Assembly (NCBI RefSeq): GCF_000002235.5
Contig: NW_022145613.1
Span: 1,885,001-1,949,000 of the forward strand
DNA: 64,000 nt
Origin: Strongylocentrotus purpuratus
Taxonomy: Eukaryota; Echinodermata; Echinoidea; Camarodonta; Strongylocentrotidae
Reading direction: 5' to 3'
Shown: positions 37,548 through 43,745 of the stretch, piece after piece
Layout: the number at the start of each line of letters is the position of its first letter
Numbering within the stretch: the stretch's first letter is position 1
Program-made: the position numbers and the translations under genes
The notes under the pieces: model-generated
The model's input: only the letters and a program-made list of their open reading frames with translations
What the model was told of the DNA's origin: nothing
Database searches by the model: none

Positions 37548-37930
37548 TATAGGAAACATGATTAAAATATCTGTATTTCACATATGGTATACAAGCACTG
37601 GTGACTGCTCTTTGATAATAGGAAGATGCGAATCATGGTGCTGTAAATAACATTTAAGAAAATCTGTCTTGATTGAGATCAGTGGTAAATGTCTCTCTTC
37701 GTCTTCCCTCCGTACAGGTGTATTTCTGGACCTCAAGCCCCAGTCTACCAGCAAGCGAGGAGGGTTTCCAGCCCCTCCCTACCATCACAGTACGTCCCCC
37801 TGATGACAACCACCTCCCTACGGCAAACACCTGTATCAGTCGTCTTTACATCCCACTCTACAGCTCCAAAGCCATCCTCAAGAAGAAGCTCTTACTGGCC
37901 ATCAAGACTAAGGCGTTTGGCTTCGTCTAG
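1566..37930 (+). CDS. UBR5: UBR5 (EDD/hyd) HECT E3 ubiquitin-protein ligase, whole gene
   Basis: Fifty coding exons translate to a protein collinear with vertebrate UBR5: N-terminal block, UBA domain, RCC1-like region, UBR box, acidic Ser-rich region, MLLE/PABC domain and HECT domain ending in the family's usual Gly-Phe-Val tail. UBR5 is a nuclear and cytosolic E3 that recognises N-degrons and orphan subunits and builds branched K48-containing ubiquitin chains. Summed exons give 9464 nt; with one base restored in exon 24 this is 3154 codons plus stop, longer than human UBR5 (2799) mainly through exon 40. Start chosen at 1566 by similarity and its A at -3; an in-frame ATG at 1548 directly follows an in-frame TAG and has a weak context. 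All introns are GT-AG. Exon limits are given in the block entries. Confidence 0.96.
3718..3756. repeat. (CT)n microsatellite, UBR5 intron 3
   Basis: An uninterrupted CT dinucleotide run of about 19 units shortly after the exon 3 donor. Confidence 0.95.
4001..4138. repeat. (GAT)n imperfect microsatellite, UBR5 intron 3
   Basis: GAT/GGT/GCT-type triplets fill about 138 bases with only scattered substitutions. It is intronic (exon 4 begins at 4216), so it does not encode poly-Asp here. Confidence 0.93.
7360..12631 (+). CDS. UBR5: UBR5 exons 9-18: RCC1-like region
   Basis: Exons 7360-7482, 8112-8222, 8806-8963, 9331-9442, 9836-10223, 10449-10579, 10951-11067, 11387-11498, 11910-12064 and 12434-12631 encode residues 369-903. 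Segments such as GALYSEL-like [49 protein letters not shown]...[17 protein letters not shown] and [12 protein letters not shown] are diagnostic of the UBR5 beta-propeller-like region. Exon 13 holds a variable Thr/Ser/Lys-rich loop ending in the conserved [11 protein letters not shown] motif. Intron 9 contains a hairpin-rich transposon, intron 10 a tRNA-SINE, and intron 12 a long pyrimidine tract. Confidence 0.93.
7567..7948. mobile_element. Non-autonomous DNA transposon with nested hairpins, UBR5 intron 9
   Basis: The two ends form terminal inverted repeats of about 27 bases, each beginning CAGCC and reading through CACACAGGNGTAAAATTC. Inside are a near-perfect 41-base palindrome at about 7818-7860 (stem containing GGGCCATTGCGCATT) and AT-rich palindromes around AGCTGATTAATTTAAAG next to both ends. 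No coding sequence. A clean target-site duplication was not found. The CAG-type terminus would fit a hAT-like MITE, but this is not certain. Confidence 0.75.
8273..8500 (+). mobile_element. tRNA-derived SINE, family A, copy 1
   Basis: The head has a tRNA-like box A (TGGCTCAGTCAGTAAAG) and box B (GGTTCGAAC), followed by a non-tRNA body containing GACGGGAGTTGCTGCTACC. A second copy lies inverted at 46019-46203. The head lacks a plausible acceptor stem, so it is a SINE promoter and not a functional tRNA gene. It sits in UBR5 intron 10 in the sense orientation. Confidence 0.88.
9463..9633. repeat. Pyrimidine-rich low-complexity tract, UBR5 intron 12
   Basis: CCCT, poly-C (9493-9510), CT and CTGT simple repeats follow directly after the exon 12 donor. 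The open frame through it is Leu/Ser/Pro-monotonous and is not coding beyond 9442. Confidence 0.93.
13001..17792 (+). CDS. UBR5: UBR5 exons 19-24: helical linker before the UBR box
   Basis: Exons 13001-13082, 14757-14885, 15397-15535, 16085-16251, 16684-16906 and 17481-17792 encode residues 904 to about 1254. Conserved pieces include [13 protein letters not shown], the [15 protein letters not shown] stretch, [13 protein letters not shown] and [12 protein letters not shown], an ankyrin-like signature. Exons 21-23 contain Ser-rich spacers specific to this lineage. Exon 24 changes frame at a C-run (17697-17701): upstream is one frame, while [14 protein letters not shown] and EHINQ downstream are read in another. 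Intron 19 holds a 1-kb TTAA-flanked element and a small MITE; intron 23 begins with a GAT microsatellite and SINE tail. Confidence 0.9.
13381..14361. mobile_element. TTAA-flanked non-autonomous element (piggyBac-like MITE), UBR5 intron 19
   Basis: Both ends are TTAA followed by the 16-base inverted repeat CCCTTACTGTACTGGG. TTAA target sites with CCC-starting termini are characteristic of piggyBac-type elements. Just inside each end is a poly-G/poly-C hairpin around GGCCTGGGAGGCC or its complement. The interior is AT-rich with many ATGCAAATT motifs and no coding capacity, so movement would depend on a transposase supplied elsewhere. Confidence 0.83.
14528..14722. mobile_element. Short TTAA-flanked MITE, copy 1
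   Basis: About 195 bases bounded by TTAA with inverted ends (AAAGCCC... and ...GGGGCTTT). The interior has TTTGGCCAGG, CAGGTGGTT and ACCGATTAGGCATTGTTTGCTATATAG-type sequence shared with the copy at 31636-31803. Its right end is 34 bases upstream of UBR5 exon 20. Confidence 0.85.
15219..15356. repeat. AATG/AATA tetranucleotide-rich tract, UBR5 intron 20
   Basis: Imperfect tandem GAATAAAT/AATGAATG units fill about 138 bases ahead of exon 21. Confidence 0.9.
16918..17060 (-). mobile_element. Probable SINE family B tail, copy 3
   Basis: On the minus strand a GCGCCTTTGAATG motif and ATATGGCGCCATACAAATG lead into a CAT/ATC-repeat tail. Layout and motifs resemble the other family B tails but are more diverged. 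It starts just after the UBR5 exon 23 donor. Confidence 0.5.
17697..17701 (+). other. UBR5: Apparent 1-base deletion in UBR5 exon 24
   Basis: The sequence has five Cs here. One more C would join the upstream frame (ending [10 protein letters not shown]) to the downstream conserved frame ([12 protein letters not shown]) and would also make the phase at the exon 24/25 junction correct: 3761 coding bases precede exon 25, which must start at phase 0. Because everything else is intact, a homopolymer sequencing or assembly error is more likely than a real lesion. Confidence 0.85.
18176..18758 (+). CDS. UBR5: UBR5 exons 25-26: UBR-box zinc finger
   Basis: Exons 18176-18267 and 18612-18758 encode about residues 1255-1333. 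The UBR box binds type-1 N-degrons through Cys and His zinc ligands. Visible ligands include those in [23 protein letters not shown] and [11 protein letters not shown], and the spacing agrees with vertebrate UBR5. The second exon continues into the conserved LIAGQ and [10 protein letters not shown] stretch. No key ligand is missing. The intron between them is unremarkable. Confidence 0.95.
19181..22219 (+). CDS. UBR5: UBR5 exons 27-31: central helical region
   Basis: Exons 19181-19287, 20025-20148, 21011-21134, 21554-21711 and 22054-22219 encode about residues 1334-1560. Conserved stretches include [64 protein letters not shown] and [10 protein letters not shown]. The exon 29 acceptor was fixed by phase: exon 28 leaves two bases, so the AG at 21009-21010 is used rather than the more obvious one at 21023-21024. 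Intron 27 contains a tRNA-derived SINE (19744-20000); intron 28 opens with a CTT-rich tract. Confidence 0.88.
19744..20000 (+). mobile_element. tRNA-derived SINE, family B, copy 1
   Basis: A tRNA-like head with a box B match (GGTTCAAATC) leads into a body containing GTCCTTTGGCAAGACATT and GGGGTAATAATAT, then ATGCGCTTTACCAGAAC and an ATT-rich tail. The body and tail recur inverted at 43583-43745 and, more weakly, at 16918-17060. It lies in UBR5 intron 27, sense orientation, ending shortly before exon 28. Confidence 0.82.
20188..20300. repeat. CTT/TCC pyrimidine tract, UBR5 intron 28
   Basis: Begins as (TTC)n and degrades to mixed T/C triplets. It lies 40 bases after the exon 28 donor and has no coding value. 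Confidence 0.9.
22613..26015 (+). CDS. UBR5: UBR5 exons 32-37: acidic and Ser-rich region
   Basis: Exons 22613-22792, 23086-23215, 23737-23886, 24613-24814, 25308-25441 and 25762-26015 encode residues 1561-1910. The region is rich in Asp/Glu and Ser, with the conserved [27 protein letters not shown] and [11 protein letters not shown] motifs that align to vertebrate UBR5 despite poor conservation between them. It is expected to be disordered apart from the helical end of exon 37 ([20 protein letters not shown]). A long CT microsatellite (24550-24592) lies 20 bases upstream of the exon 35 acceptor and doubles as its pyrimidine tract. Confidence 0.9.
24550..24592. repeat. (CT)n microsatellite preceding UBR5 exon 35
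   Basis: About 21 CT units end 20 bases before the exon 35 acceptor at 24611-24612, so the microsatellite supplies the polypyrimidine tract for this splice site. Confidence 0.95.
26253..28646 (+). CDS. UBR5: UBR5 exons 38-40: scaffold segment and expanded disordered exon
   Basis: Exons 26253-27000, 27337-27567 and 27806-28646 encode about residues 1911-2517. Exon 38 carries conserved helical scaffold sequence ([57 protein letters not shown]). Exon 39 has the conserved [16 protein letters not shown] core followed by an uninterrupted glutamate tract. Exon 40 is 841 nt of Ser/Gly/Pro/Ala-rich coding sequence with little counterpart in human UBR5, where the equivalent linker is a few dozen residues. 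Phases at both ends are correct, so it is coding rather than retained intron. Confidence 0.88.
29011..32719 (+). CDS. UBR5: UBR5 exons 41-44: start of HECT-like region and MLLE domain
   Basis: Exons 29011-29221, 29775-30030, 31931-32181 and 32589-32719 encode about residues 2517-2800. Exons 41-42 hold the very conserved [20 protein letters not shown] and [20 protein letters not shown] stretches, which resemble the beginning of a HECT N-lobe. Exons 43-44 encode the MLLE/PABC peptide-binding domain with [15 protein letters not shown] and the signature ITGMLLEL followed by [11 protein letters not shown]; this domain binds PAM2-type peptides. Intron 42 (30031-31930) carries a tandem-repeat element and a MITE. 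Confidence 0.93.
30161..31420. mobile_element. Hairpin-tipped tandem-repeat element, copy 1 (UBR5 intron 42)
   Basis: It starts with a hairpin, ATGCCTCCG...CGGAGGCAT, then a TCCGTACG minisatellite (about 30214-30292), then about six tandem units of roughly 155 bases, and ends in TATGGCGGAGGCAT, a GACTGCGCGCAGTC palindrome and CCATCTAGTT. The right end is the inverse of the first hairpin arm. Units carry ATCTCAAGAACCACTGGAG and AGGTCAAAGGTCA. No open frame. Same architecture as 51293-52277 and 63514-63665. Confidence 0.85.
31636..31803. mobile_element. Short TTAA-flanked MITE, copy 2
   Basis: About 168 bases, same orientation and sequence family as 14528-14722, missing an internal piece of roughly 28 bases. 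It lies about 127 bases upstream of UBR5 exon 43. Terminal sequences CTGCACTA and TAGTGCAG preserve the inverted repeat. Confidence 0.85.
33210..37930 (+). CDS. UBR5: UBR5 exons 45-50: catalytic HECT domain
   Basis: Exons 33210-33455, 33909-33993, 34351-34617, 35052-35205, 35600-35700 and 37718-37930 encode about residues 2800-3154. HECT landmarks include [38 protein letters not shown], the [14 protein letters not shown] loop and FWSIVEKM. The catalytic cysteine lies in NTCISRLY at TGT 37832-37834 (about residue 3123) and the protein ends AFGFV. The last intron contains a complete Tc1/mariner-superfamily element. Decayed copies of the final codons continue downstream of the stop. Confidence 0.95.
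35807..36010 (+). repeat. Left terminal inverted repeat of the transposon
   Basis: Matches the reverse complement of 37299-37499 from CAGTGTGTCTCT through CACTGTGGCAAGTT, with scattered differences. Confidence 0.93.
36139..37233 (+). CDS. Tc1/mariner-superfamily transposase (DD41D)
   Basis: An intact 364-residue frame; the first ATG (AACATGG) begins [13 protein letters not shown]. Residues 1-60 form an N-terminal helix-turn-helix like that annotated DUF4817 in animal transposases, followed by a basic linker (GHRRTGR). The DDE-type catalytic domain has Asp158 in [12 protein letters not shown], Asp255 in [10 protein letters not shown] and Asp297 in [15 protein letters not shown]. There are 41 residues between the second and third acids, unlike the 34 of classic mariner. 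It would cut and paste the element at TA sites. No stop or frameshift is present, so it could be active. Placement in a named DD41D family is inference. Confidence 0.93.
   Translation: MVQLTIKQRVFLVTRYQETRSFVEVQDAFRVQFPERQPPTKRAIWYNVRKYADHGTSLNRNKGHSGHRRTGRSAENIQVVREAIQAHPRISTRRNDTGIPRATFNRIARLDLHLHPYHVHVQHQLLPADFPRRLQFSQWFVNRCNRDRQFLQFFTIGDEATFSMDGMVNTHNEHEYAELHHPPGYAFNKNMSREKVSVWIGLCGNGSLVGPYFFEGNINGRAYLDMLNNFIVPEMEQIFPRQRRGAFRRAWWAQDGAPAHRLIAVRNRLTELFGNRIIALHFPVEWPARSPDLTPCDLFLWGYLKGKVFQTPPATIQELRQQITGEVNRLRQDQGMIRRAVRDMRRRCELCMERNGGHVEGTHP
37299..37499 (-). repeat. Right terminal inverted repeat of the transposon
   Basis: Inverse partner of 35807-36010; it ends AGAGACACACTG against the TA target. 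Confidence 0.93.
37500..37553. repeat. (TA)n microsatellite at transposon target
   Basis: TA repeats on both sides of the transposon (about 35790-35806 on the left) indicate insertion into a pre-existing TA microsatellite. Confidence 0.9.
37832..37834 (+). other. UBR5: UBR5 HECT catalytic cysteine codon
   Basis: TGT in the context [10 protein letters not shown] corresponds to the ubiquitin-thioester cysteine of human UBR5 (Cys2768). Its presence means the ligase should be catalytically competent. Confidence 0.93.
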
Positions 37931-38645
37931 TCCCTTTTAAAGGCTCTACATTGTACAAGGCCCTTCACCAAACCAAAGCCATGTTGCAGAACCTCCTACA
38001 TGTAGTTGCTACATGTATGAAGACTAAGGCGTGCGGCTTCGTCTAGTCCTTTTAAAAGGCTCTACATTGTACATGGCCCTTCATCAAACCAAAGCAATTT
38101 TGCCGAACCTCCTACATATAGTTGCTGCATGTATGAAGTCTTTGGCTGTATCTAATGCCTCTATGATCTTGTATATTGTATATCGCTATCTGCTTCTCAA
38201 AAGCCATGTTGAGAAAGCTCCTCGGATTCAAGGCATTGAGGTTTATCTGACCCTTCTGAAAGCCTCCACAATGTACATGGATTCTCTACTGATGCAAGGC
38301 CATTGTGACTAAAGAGCTTCTGCGCTATTAAAGCCAAGACGTTTTGCTGTGTCTAATTTCTGTATGTGAATGTACATGGTATCCTCTGCCACTCTATAGC
38401 GATTCTGAAGAGAAGCTCTCTAGAGTAAGGCATGGGGATTTGTGTGATCCTTTTACAATATACATTGATATTTTCCACCAATCCATGAATGAGATTTCAA
38501 CTCACTATCAAGACGAAGTCATTAGGCTTCATTTATCCCATCAGAAGCCTCTATATTGTACATTTATCCTCTGTTTATCTTCAGCCATTCTAAAATAATC
38601 ATCCCAAGCCCCCAAGAGACTAGTGTAATCCATTTCAGGGTTCAT
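37858..38645 (+). repeat. Degenerate tandem array seeded by the UBR5 terminal codons
   Basis: From the last coding residues onward, units of about 85-116 bases repeat with rising divergence. Each begins like AAGACTAAGGCG-TTTGGCTTCGTCTAG and continues with a CTCTACATTGTACATGG-like segment. Unit starts are near 37904 (the true C-terminus), 38020, 38136, 38230, 38331, 38425, 38511 and possibly 38620. The first two units are nearly identical with a period of exactly 116, so the codons for [12 protein letters not shown] are duplicated in the 3' UTR. Confidence 0.8.
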
Positions 38646-41600
38646 ATCAATAAATGCATTACAACCTGTCATATCCCTGTCATATCCCTGTCATATCCCT
38701 GTCAGGTTCATGAAAGCAAAGGCATTATTAGTCTGTCCTGCTGGTATTTTTTGATATCTTACAAATATTAGACAGTGGACCTTGTTTCACTGACCAAAAC
38801 TGAGAGTATGTACTTGTTCAGGAATTAGCTTAGGAAATTGTAGTTGAAGTTGTGTCTGATGCTGAGTAGACTATAATATTCATCTAGGACATTGTTTGAC
38901 GACATCTGCTACTTGCTTCGTCCCCAGCTGTTTAGTCCTTATACAGTGTGCTAATCCCGCAACATCATTCTTTAGTTAGCAAACATGTCCAAAGTTTTCA
39001 TATTCATACCTGTTAGATGTGATGATGATGAGGATGATGATGATGATAGATAGTGCTATGAGAGGATGTCCTGTGACATGGGTAGTACATGGATGTCCAA
39101 TTCTGCTATGGTAATTTGTCTTGCCGATACAGACATGGTCCCTCCTTAAAAGTGCTAAATGAAGGCTGAGAAAGCATGTCTCTCTGAAGCTTTATTCTGT
39201 AATTTCTGGAATAACTATGAAGATCTATTCTTTCTTTTAACCAAATATTTATTACTTTGGGAATGAAAGTCAGACAGAGAATGTGAGGTGGATAAAAGCT
39301 GCATAAATAGGAAGAAGCTTTGTACAGTGTTGGTTAAAGGAGAGTCGACAATGAATCCCTTTTTAGGTGAAAATGGGATTGATATCTGCTGAAAACCAGA
39401 AGGGTGTAACTGGGAGTGTTGAAGGTGTCATTGTACCAGTGTTTCATGCACTTCTTAACTATTTTAATGGTAATATTTTCTTTTAATTTATTATGTGATT
39501 TTTGTTTAAATTGTTGTAACCCGAGATGGCTATCAAGACGGTTATGTGGTTTTTGTTTTTTAATCATTTCAAAGCTGACATCCACAACCTCGTTGTTGTT
39601 TATTTTACTTGTCAAAATTAGTTACAAGTCCTTTTGGTTTTCAGCAGAAGGAATTGGGAGTGAGATTGTTTGGTTGTAAATGATATGCTGTATGCCTTTT
39701 ATGAAGCAGGTTAGTTAAATATGGAATGTATAAACAAGCATGATAAGATTTGTATTGAGAATGTATGATTGTGTATAATTGTATGGCCCAGATAATTGAA
39801 TACCAGTGTCCTTTTAAGTTCAATCTCTAAATGTGATTGCAAGCTAGCTGCATTTAGAGGACATGCTATTAAGTAATTATTTGAAAGAAGCTGTTAATAC
39901 TTGAGTAAATTATCAAGATTGTGCAGGAGTTATCGGTAGAATGATAATAATGCATTGTGAAATTATTTGTGTATGCACAGTTGTTTGTCTGGGTTCATAC
40001 GGTGGAAGAATTTAGGCCAGTGTAATATTCCTAGTCAAGGAAAAAGAATGAGATAGTAATATTTTTGTTCCTCTTAATGATTTTCTTTTTAAAATGTACT
40101 GGACAGTCAGTTTTATCTTTTACATATATATTATTTCAATGCAAGCTGTGTTATTTTACTTTCTTACTGTGCTCATACTTGTATTCTGCAGTGCAGTGAT
40201 AAAGGAAGAAGAAAAGCTCAGTATTTTGTTTAAAACCAAAAGAAATTCATGTCTGAAAATAGTGTTTGTTGTAAAAATGTGTAGTAGTAAAAGTACAAGT
40301 AGATTAGATTGAAGTAATGTAGGATTTGATGCAGTGTTAATGTAGCCACTGTCTAGATTAAGAATGATTCAACAGAACAGATTAAAGGCAACTTTAACAC
40401 CTCCATTTTTGTTGTTTTACTGAATGTTTGATAACTTCTTGTGAGCTCAGGATTAAAGAGAAGGTTGAGTTCCGGGGAGACGTGAAGAAGAATTTGCGAG
40501 TGTTATCATTGTTATTACCGGTATGCAAGTGTGGAAGAACATCAGAGACGTAATGTTCTCTGAAAAGCATGGCTCTTCAAATGCCTTCATATTCTAAATA
40601 TGACAACAGTTTAAAAAATTGAGGCCCGATTTTTAAGCCACATGTTTGTGTAGTCCTATATACATCTTTCTGTGTACAGTGTTTGTTACTTTACCAAGAC
40701 TGGGCCAAATTTCTTATCATTTTGATGACTCCAGAACCACACCAATACTTATATGCTACATGATCAACCTTTTCTGATCGATTCCACACCATTTCTTTCA
40801 CAATGCAATCGCATAACCAGAACTCGACTTTATATTTAAGCATATGAGATTTGTGGCTAACTTGGTATGTAAAGGAGCATTGGAGATTCACATGATAGAT
40901 TGCGAGTAGGAAGGGTAGACGAAGTAGAAGTATACTATCGATGGATAGTCTGCAGAGAGGTGTTAAGGACCATATGGCACAGAGGGAGACAATGAGAGAG
41001 AGAGGGAGGGAGGGGGGGGGATGCATATTACATATCATCTGGAGCCAGAGGGGCATGATGTTACACTCTTCTAGCTCTCAATGTAGGATGTACAATGTGT
41101 GGCCCTCCACAAGCCTAGTGTTTGTAATCATATGTGCATAGTAAAATGATTGATAGGCATACCTTATATAAAACATGTTTTGCTTAAAATATGCATATGT
41201 GGTTACTTAGATTATTTTACTGATTCATATTTTAACAATCCCACTAAGACAGTGGATCTACAGGCATAGCAAAATACATAATCAAAGAGTTACAGTAACT
41301 ACTTGCTCACGCAGAGTCAATTTGAACACAGTAAAAGCTAAGAAATCTCACTTGTCAATCAAATCCTTGATTAAACTTTCCTCCGGAAATTTTATTTCAC
41401 AAAGATATAATATACATACTTACGCATTGCAAATACTGACATTGCTACATCAAGGAGTTATTACAAGTGCTCTATGAGCATTGAATACCTGACAGTACAC
41501 ATTTCCATACTCATTGCTTGTTAAGTGTGCATTTAATAATGCACATCTCCATATTGCCATATTCAAGAATTACCCAGCAGATTTATCTACCGGTACACTC

Positions 41601-41788
41601 TTGAGAAGCCTCACTCATACAGATATGGTGCAATATTCTGCTTAAAGAAACCTGCAGTAGTAGAATAGAAATAAAAAGGACATATAAATGTAGTACAAAG
41701 CTGTACTTTATAAAACACCAAACACAGATAAGTTGTAGGTACCTTTTGCTGCATACAGCTATTTAGTTTGCACTCATTCATAATTCAC
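37931..41788 (+). other. UBR5 3' UTR and flank, no further gene seen
   Basis: After the decaying array, the DNA is AT-rich. An 11-base unit (GTCATATCCCT) repeats three times at 38668-38703. A candidate poly(A) signal AATAAA lies at 38649-38654, but the actual 3' end cannot be fixed. A short GAT repeat is near 39019-39050. No ORF here resembles a protein. Confidence 0.5.
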
Positions 41789-42200
41789 GAACAGGCTTTA
41801 AATAGTACAAATAACCAATTAATTAGTGTGGACAGCCTTTCAATAATACCAATAACCCAGTATTAATGTGGACAGGCTTTTAATAATACCAGTTACCCAT
41901 TCATCAATGTGGACAGGCTTTTAATCAAATCAATAACCCATTATTAATGTGATCAGGCTTTTGATAATACCAATTACCCATTCATCAGTGTGGACAGGCT
42001 TTTAATAATAAAAATGAACCATTCATCAGTGTGGACAGGCTTTTAATAATACCAATAACCCATTATTAATGGGAACAGGCTTTTAATAATACCAATTACC
42101 CATTTATCAGTGTGGACAGGCTTTTAATAATACCAATAACCCATTATTAATGTGGACAGGCTTTTGATAATACTAAAAAGCCATTGATCAGTGTGGACAA
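41789..42200. repeat. 40/41-bp minisatellite with alternating unit types
   Basis: About ten tandem units share GTGGACAGGCTTTTAATAAT. Two end types alternate: a 40-base unit ending ACCCATTATTAAT and a 41-base unit ending ACCCATTCATCAGT, giving an 81-base higher-order period over much of the array. Units abut directly with no unique spacers. Confidence 0.92.
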
Positions 42201-43582
42201 CCGACACATTTCCTATGATATGGAAAATGACCATGAATATAATTCGAGTCATAAGAAAAAGTGTGAATAACCATTTCATGATAAGGCAAAATAGGGGAAG
42301 AATATTATATACAATTCTTTCTAGTTTTGAATGATGTCGGCTTACATGTCATTGTATAAGAACTACAGTACATGATTGACTATAAAATTGACATACCTCT
42401 ACATTGGACATACATGTACATGTACACCACTATACCATACAATATTTCTACACAAATATGCAGTAATGCAGACAAATGCATTTCAAGGCTCAGAAGATTT
42501 GAAAGACTAATTTGTCACACACCAATTTGTGACAATTGAAAATGATAATTGTCCCTGAATACATCACTGTCAACTGACCAATTTGCTAATATGAGACAGC
42601 CATCTCTCCTGAACTATTGTTCATGTTTTGCTCACCATACTGTACATGTATAAGCTTGCTACACAAGGCGTTTGAATGATCTTAGAGCAATTCTTGAAAG
42701 GATCATTTCAATGTTTTTCTCAAAAAAAGTATCTCATCTCTTCCTCATCCTCCTCCTCTAACTCCACCTACTACTAACATCACTACAACTCTGGTAGTTC
42801 TATAAAGTATATGTAAGACATATGCAATTTCTGTACTTTAAAGAATAAATATTCAGGCTTGACAAATCGTTACAAACTTAAAACCTTTTATTGGAATGTC
42901 ATTCTCTTTGCTATCTTTAGCTCCCAGTAACCCCCACCACACACACACACATCCCTCAACATTCTTTACCATAGAATACATGCATGTGTGTACACGTATA
43001 CAGTTTACACATACATACATGTACATGGGTCAGAGTAACAACTGTAGTTTTCTCCCACGTCACCTGACACGAATGTGCTCAAAAATATATATTGTTAATT
43101 CCATATTGCGCAGATTACACCTTTATATATCAAACTTACACTCATGATTAGTCTTACATAAAAGTACATTTATATGAATGTACAAAATACATTTATGAAT
43201 ATGATAACTACCCCCCCCCCCCCCTGAGAGGCCCTCACCTGAAGACATATAAGGTTTCCACACTATTTACCAACGTATAATAAATAAAACAAGTCATTAT
43301 AATGTGCATTCAAATAAAATAGAATTCAGCTGAAATATATATCGTATCATATGGTCAGAACCAGGGGGGCATCAAATCCGTGGATGGGTCAATGTGCTTC
43401 AAATACTATATTCTTTAAATACATCATTTTTTGTTATGTATCAACTTAAATAAAATAATATATAAATCCAGATTCTTAGAAGAAAACGACAGCTGTTAGT
43501 TCAGAATGACAATTCAAACTAGAACATGAAAACACCAACACCAGGGAGATGTATACAATTTTCTTATGAATTACAGGAAAGC

Positions 43583-43745
43583 AAATAATAATAATAATAA
43601 TAATAGCTAGTTCTTATATAGCGCTTTTCAGGACCGAAGGCCCTCTCAAAGCGCTTTACAGATAGTTATATTATTACCCCGGTCATAAGATTCAGGCTTA
43701 CCCGCACACAATGTATGCACATTCTCCACTCCCTGGGGAGCATTC
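43583..43745 (-). mobile_element. SINE family B, 3' half, copy 2
   Basis: Read on the minus strand, GGGGTAATAATAT is followed by two GCGCTTT-type motifs, GCGCTATATAAGAAC and an ATT-repeat tail, paralleling the 3' half of the element at 19744-20000. The tRNA-like head is absent or unrecognisable. Confidence 0.75.

Noticed and set aside
41789..42200. CRISPR-like regularly repeated array
   Set aside because: Units are directly contiguous with no unique spacers, and the DNA is clearly metazoan; it is a minisatellite.
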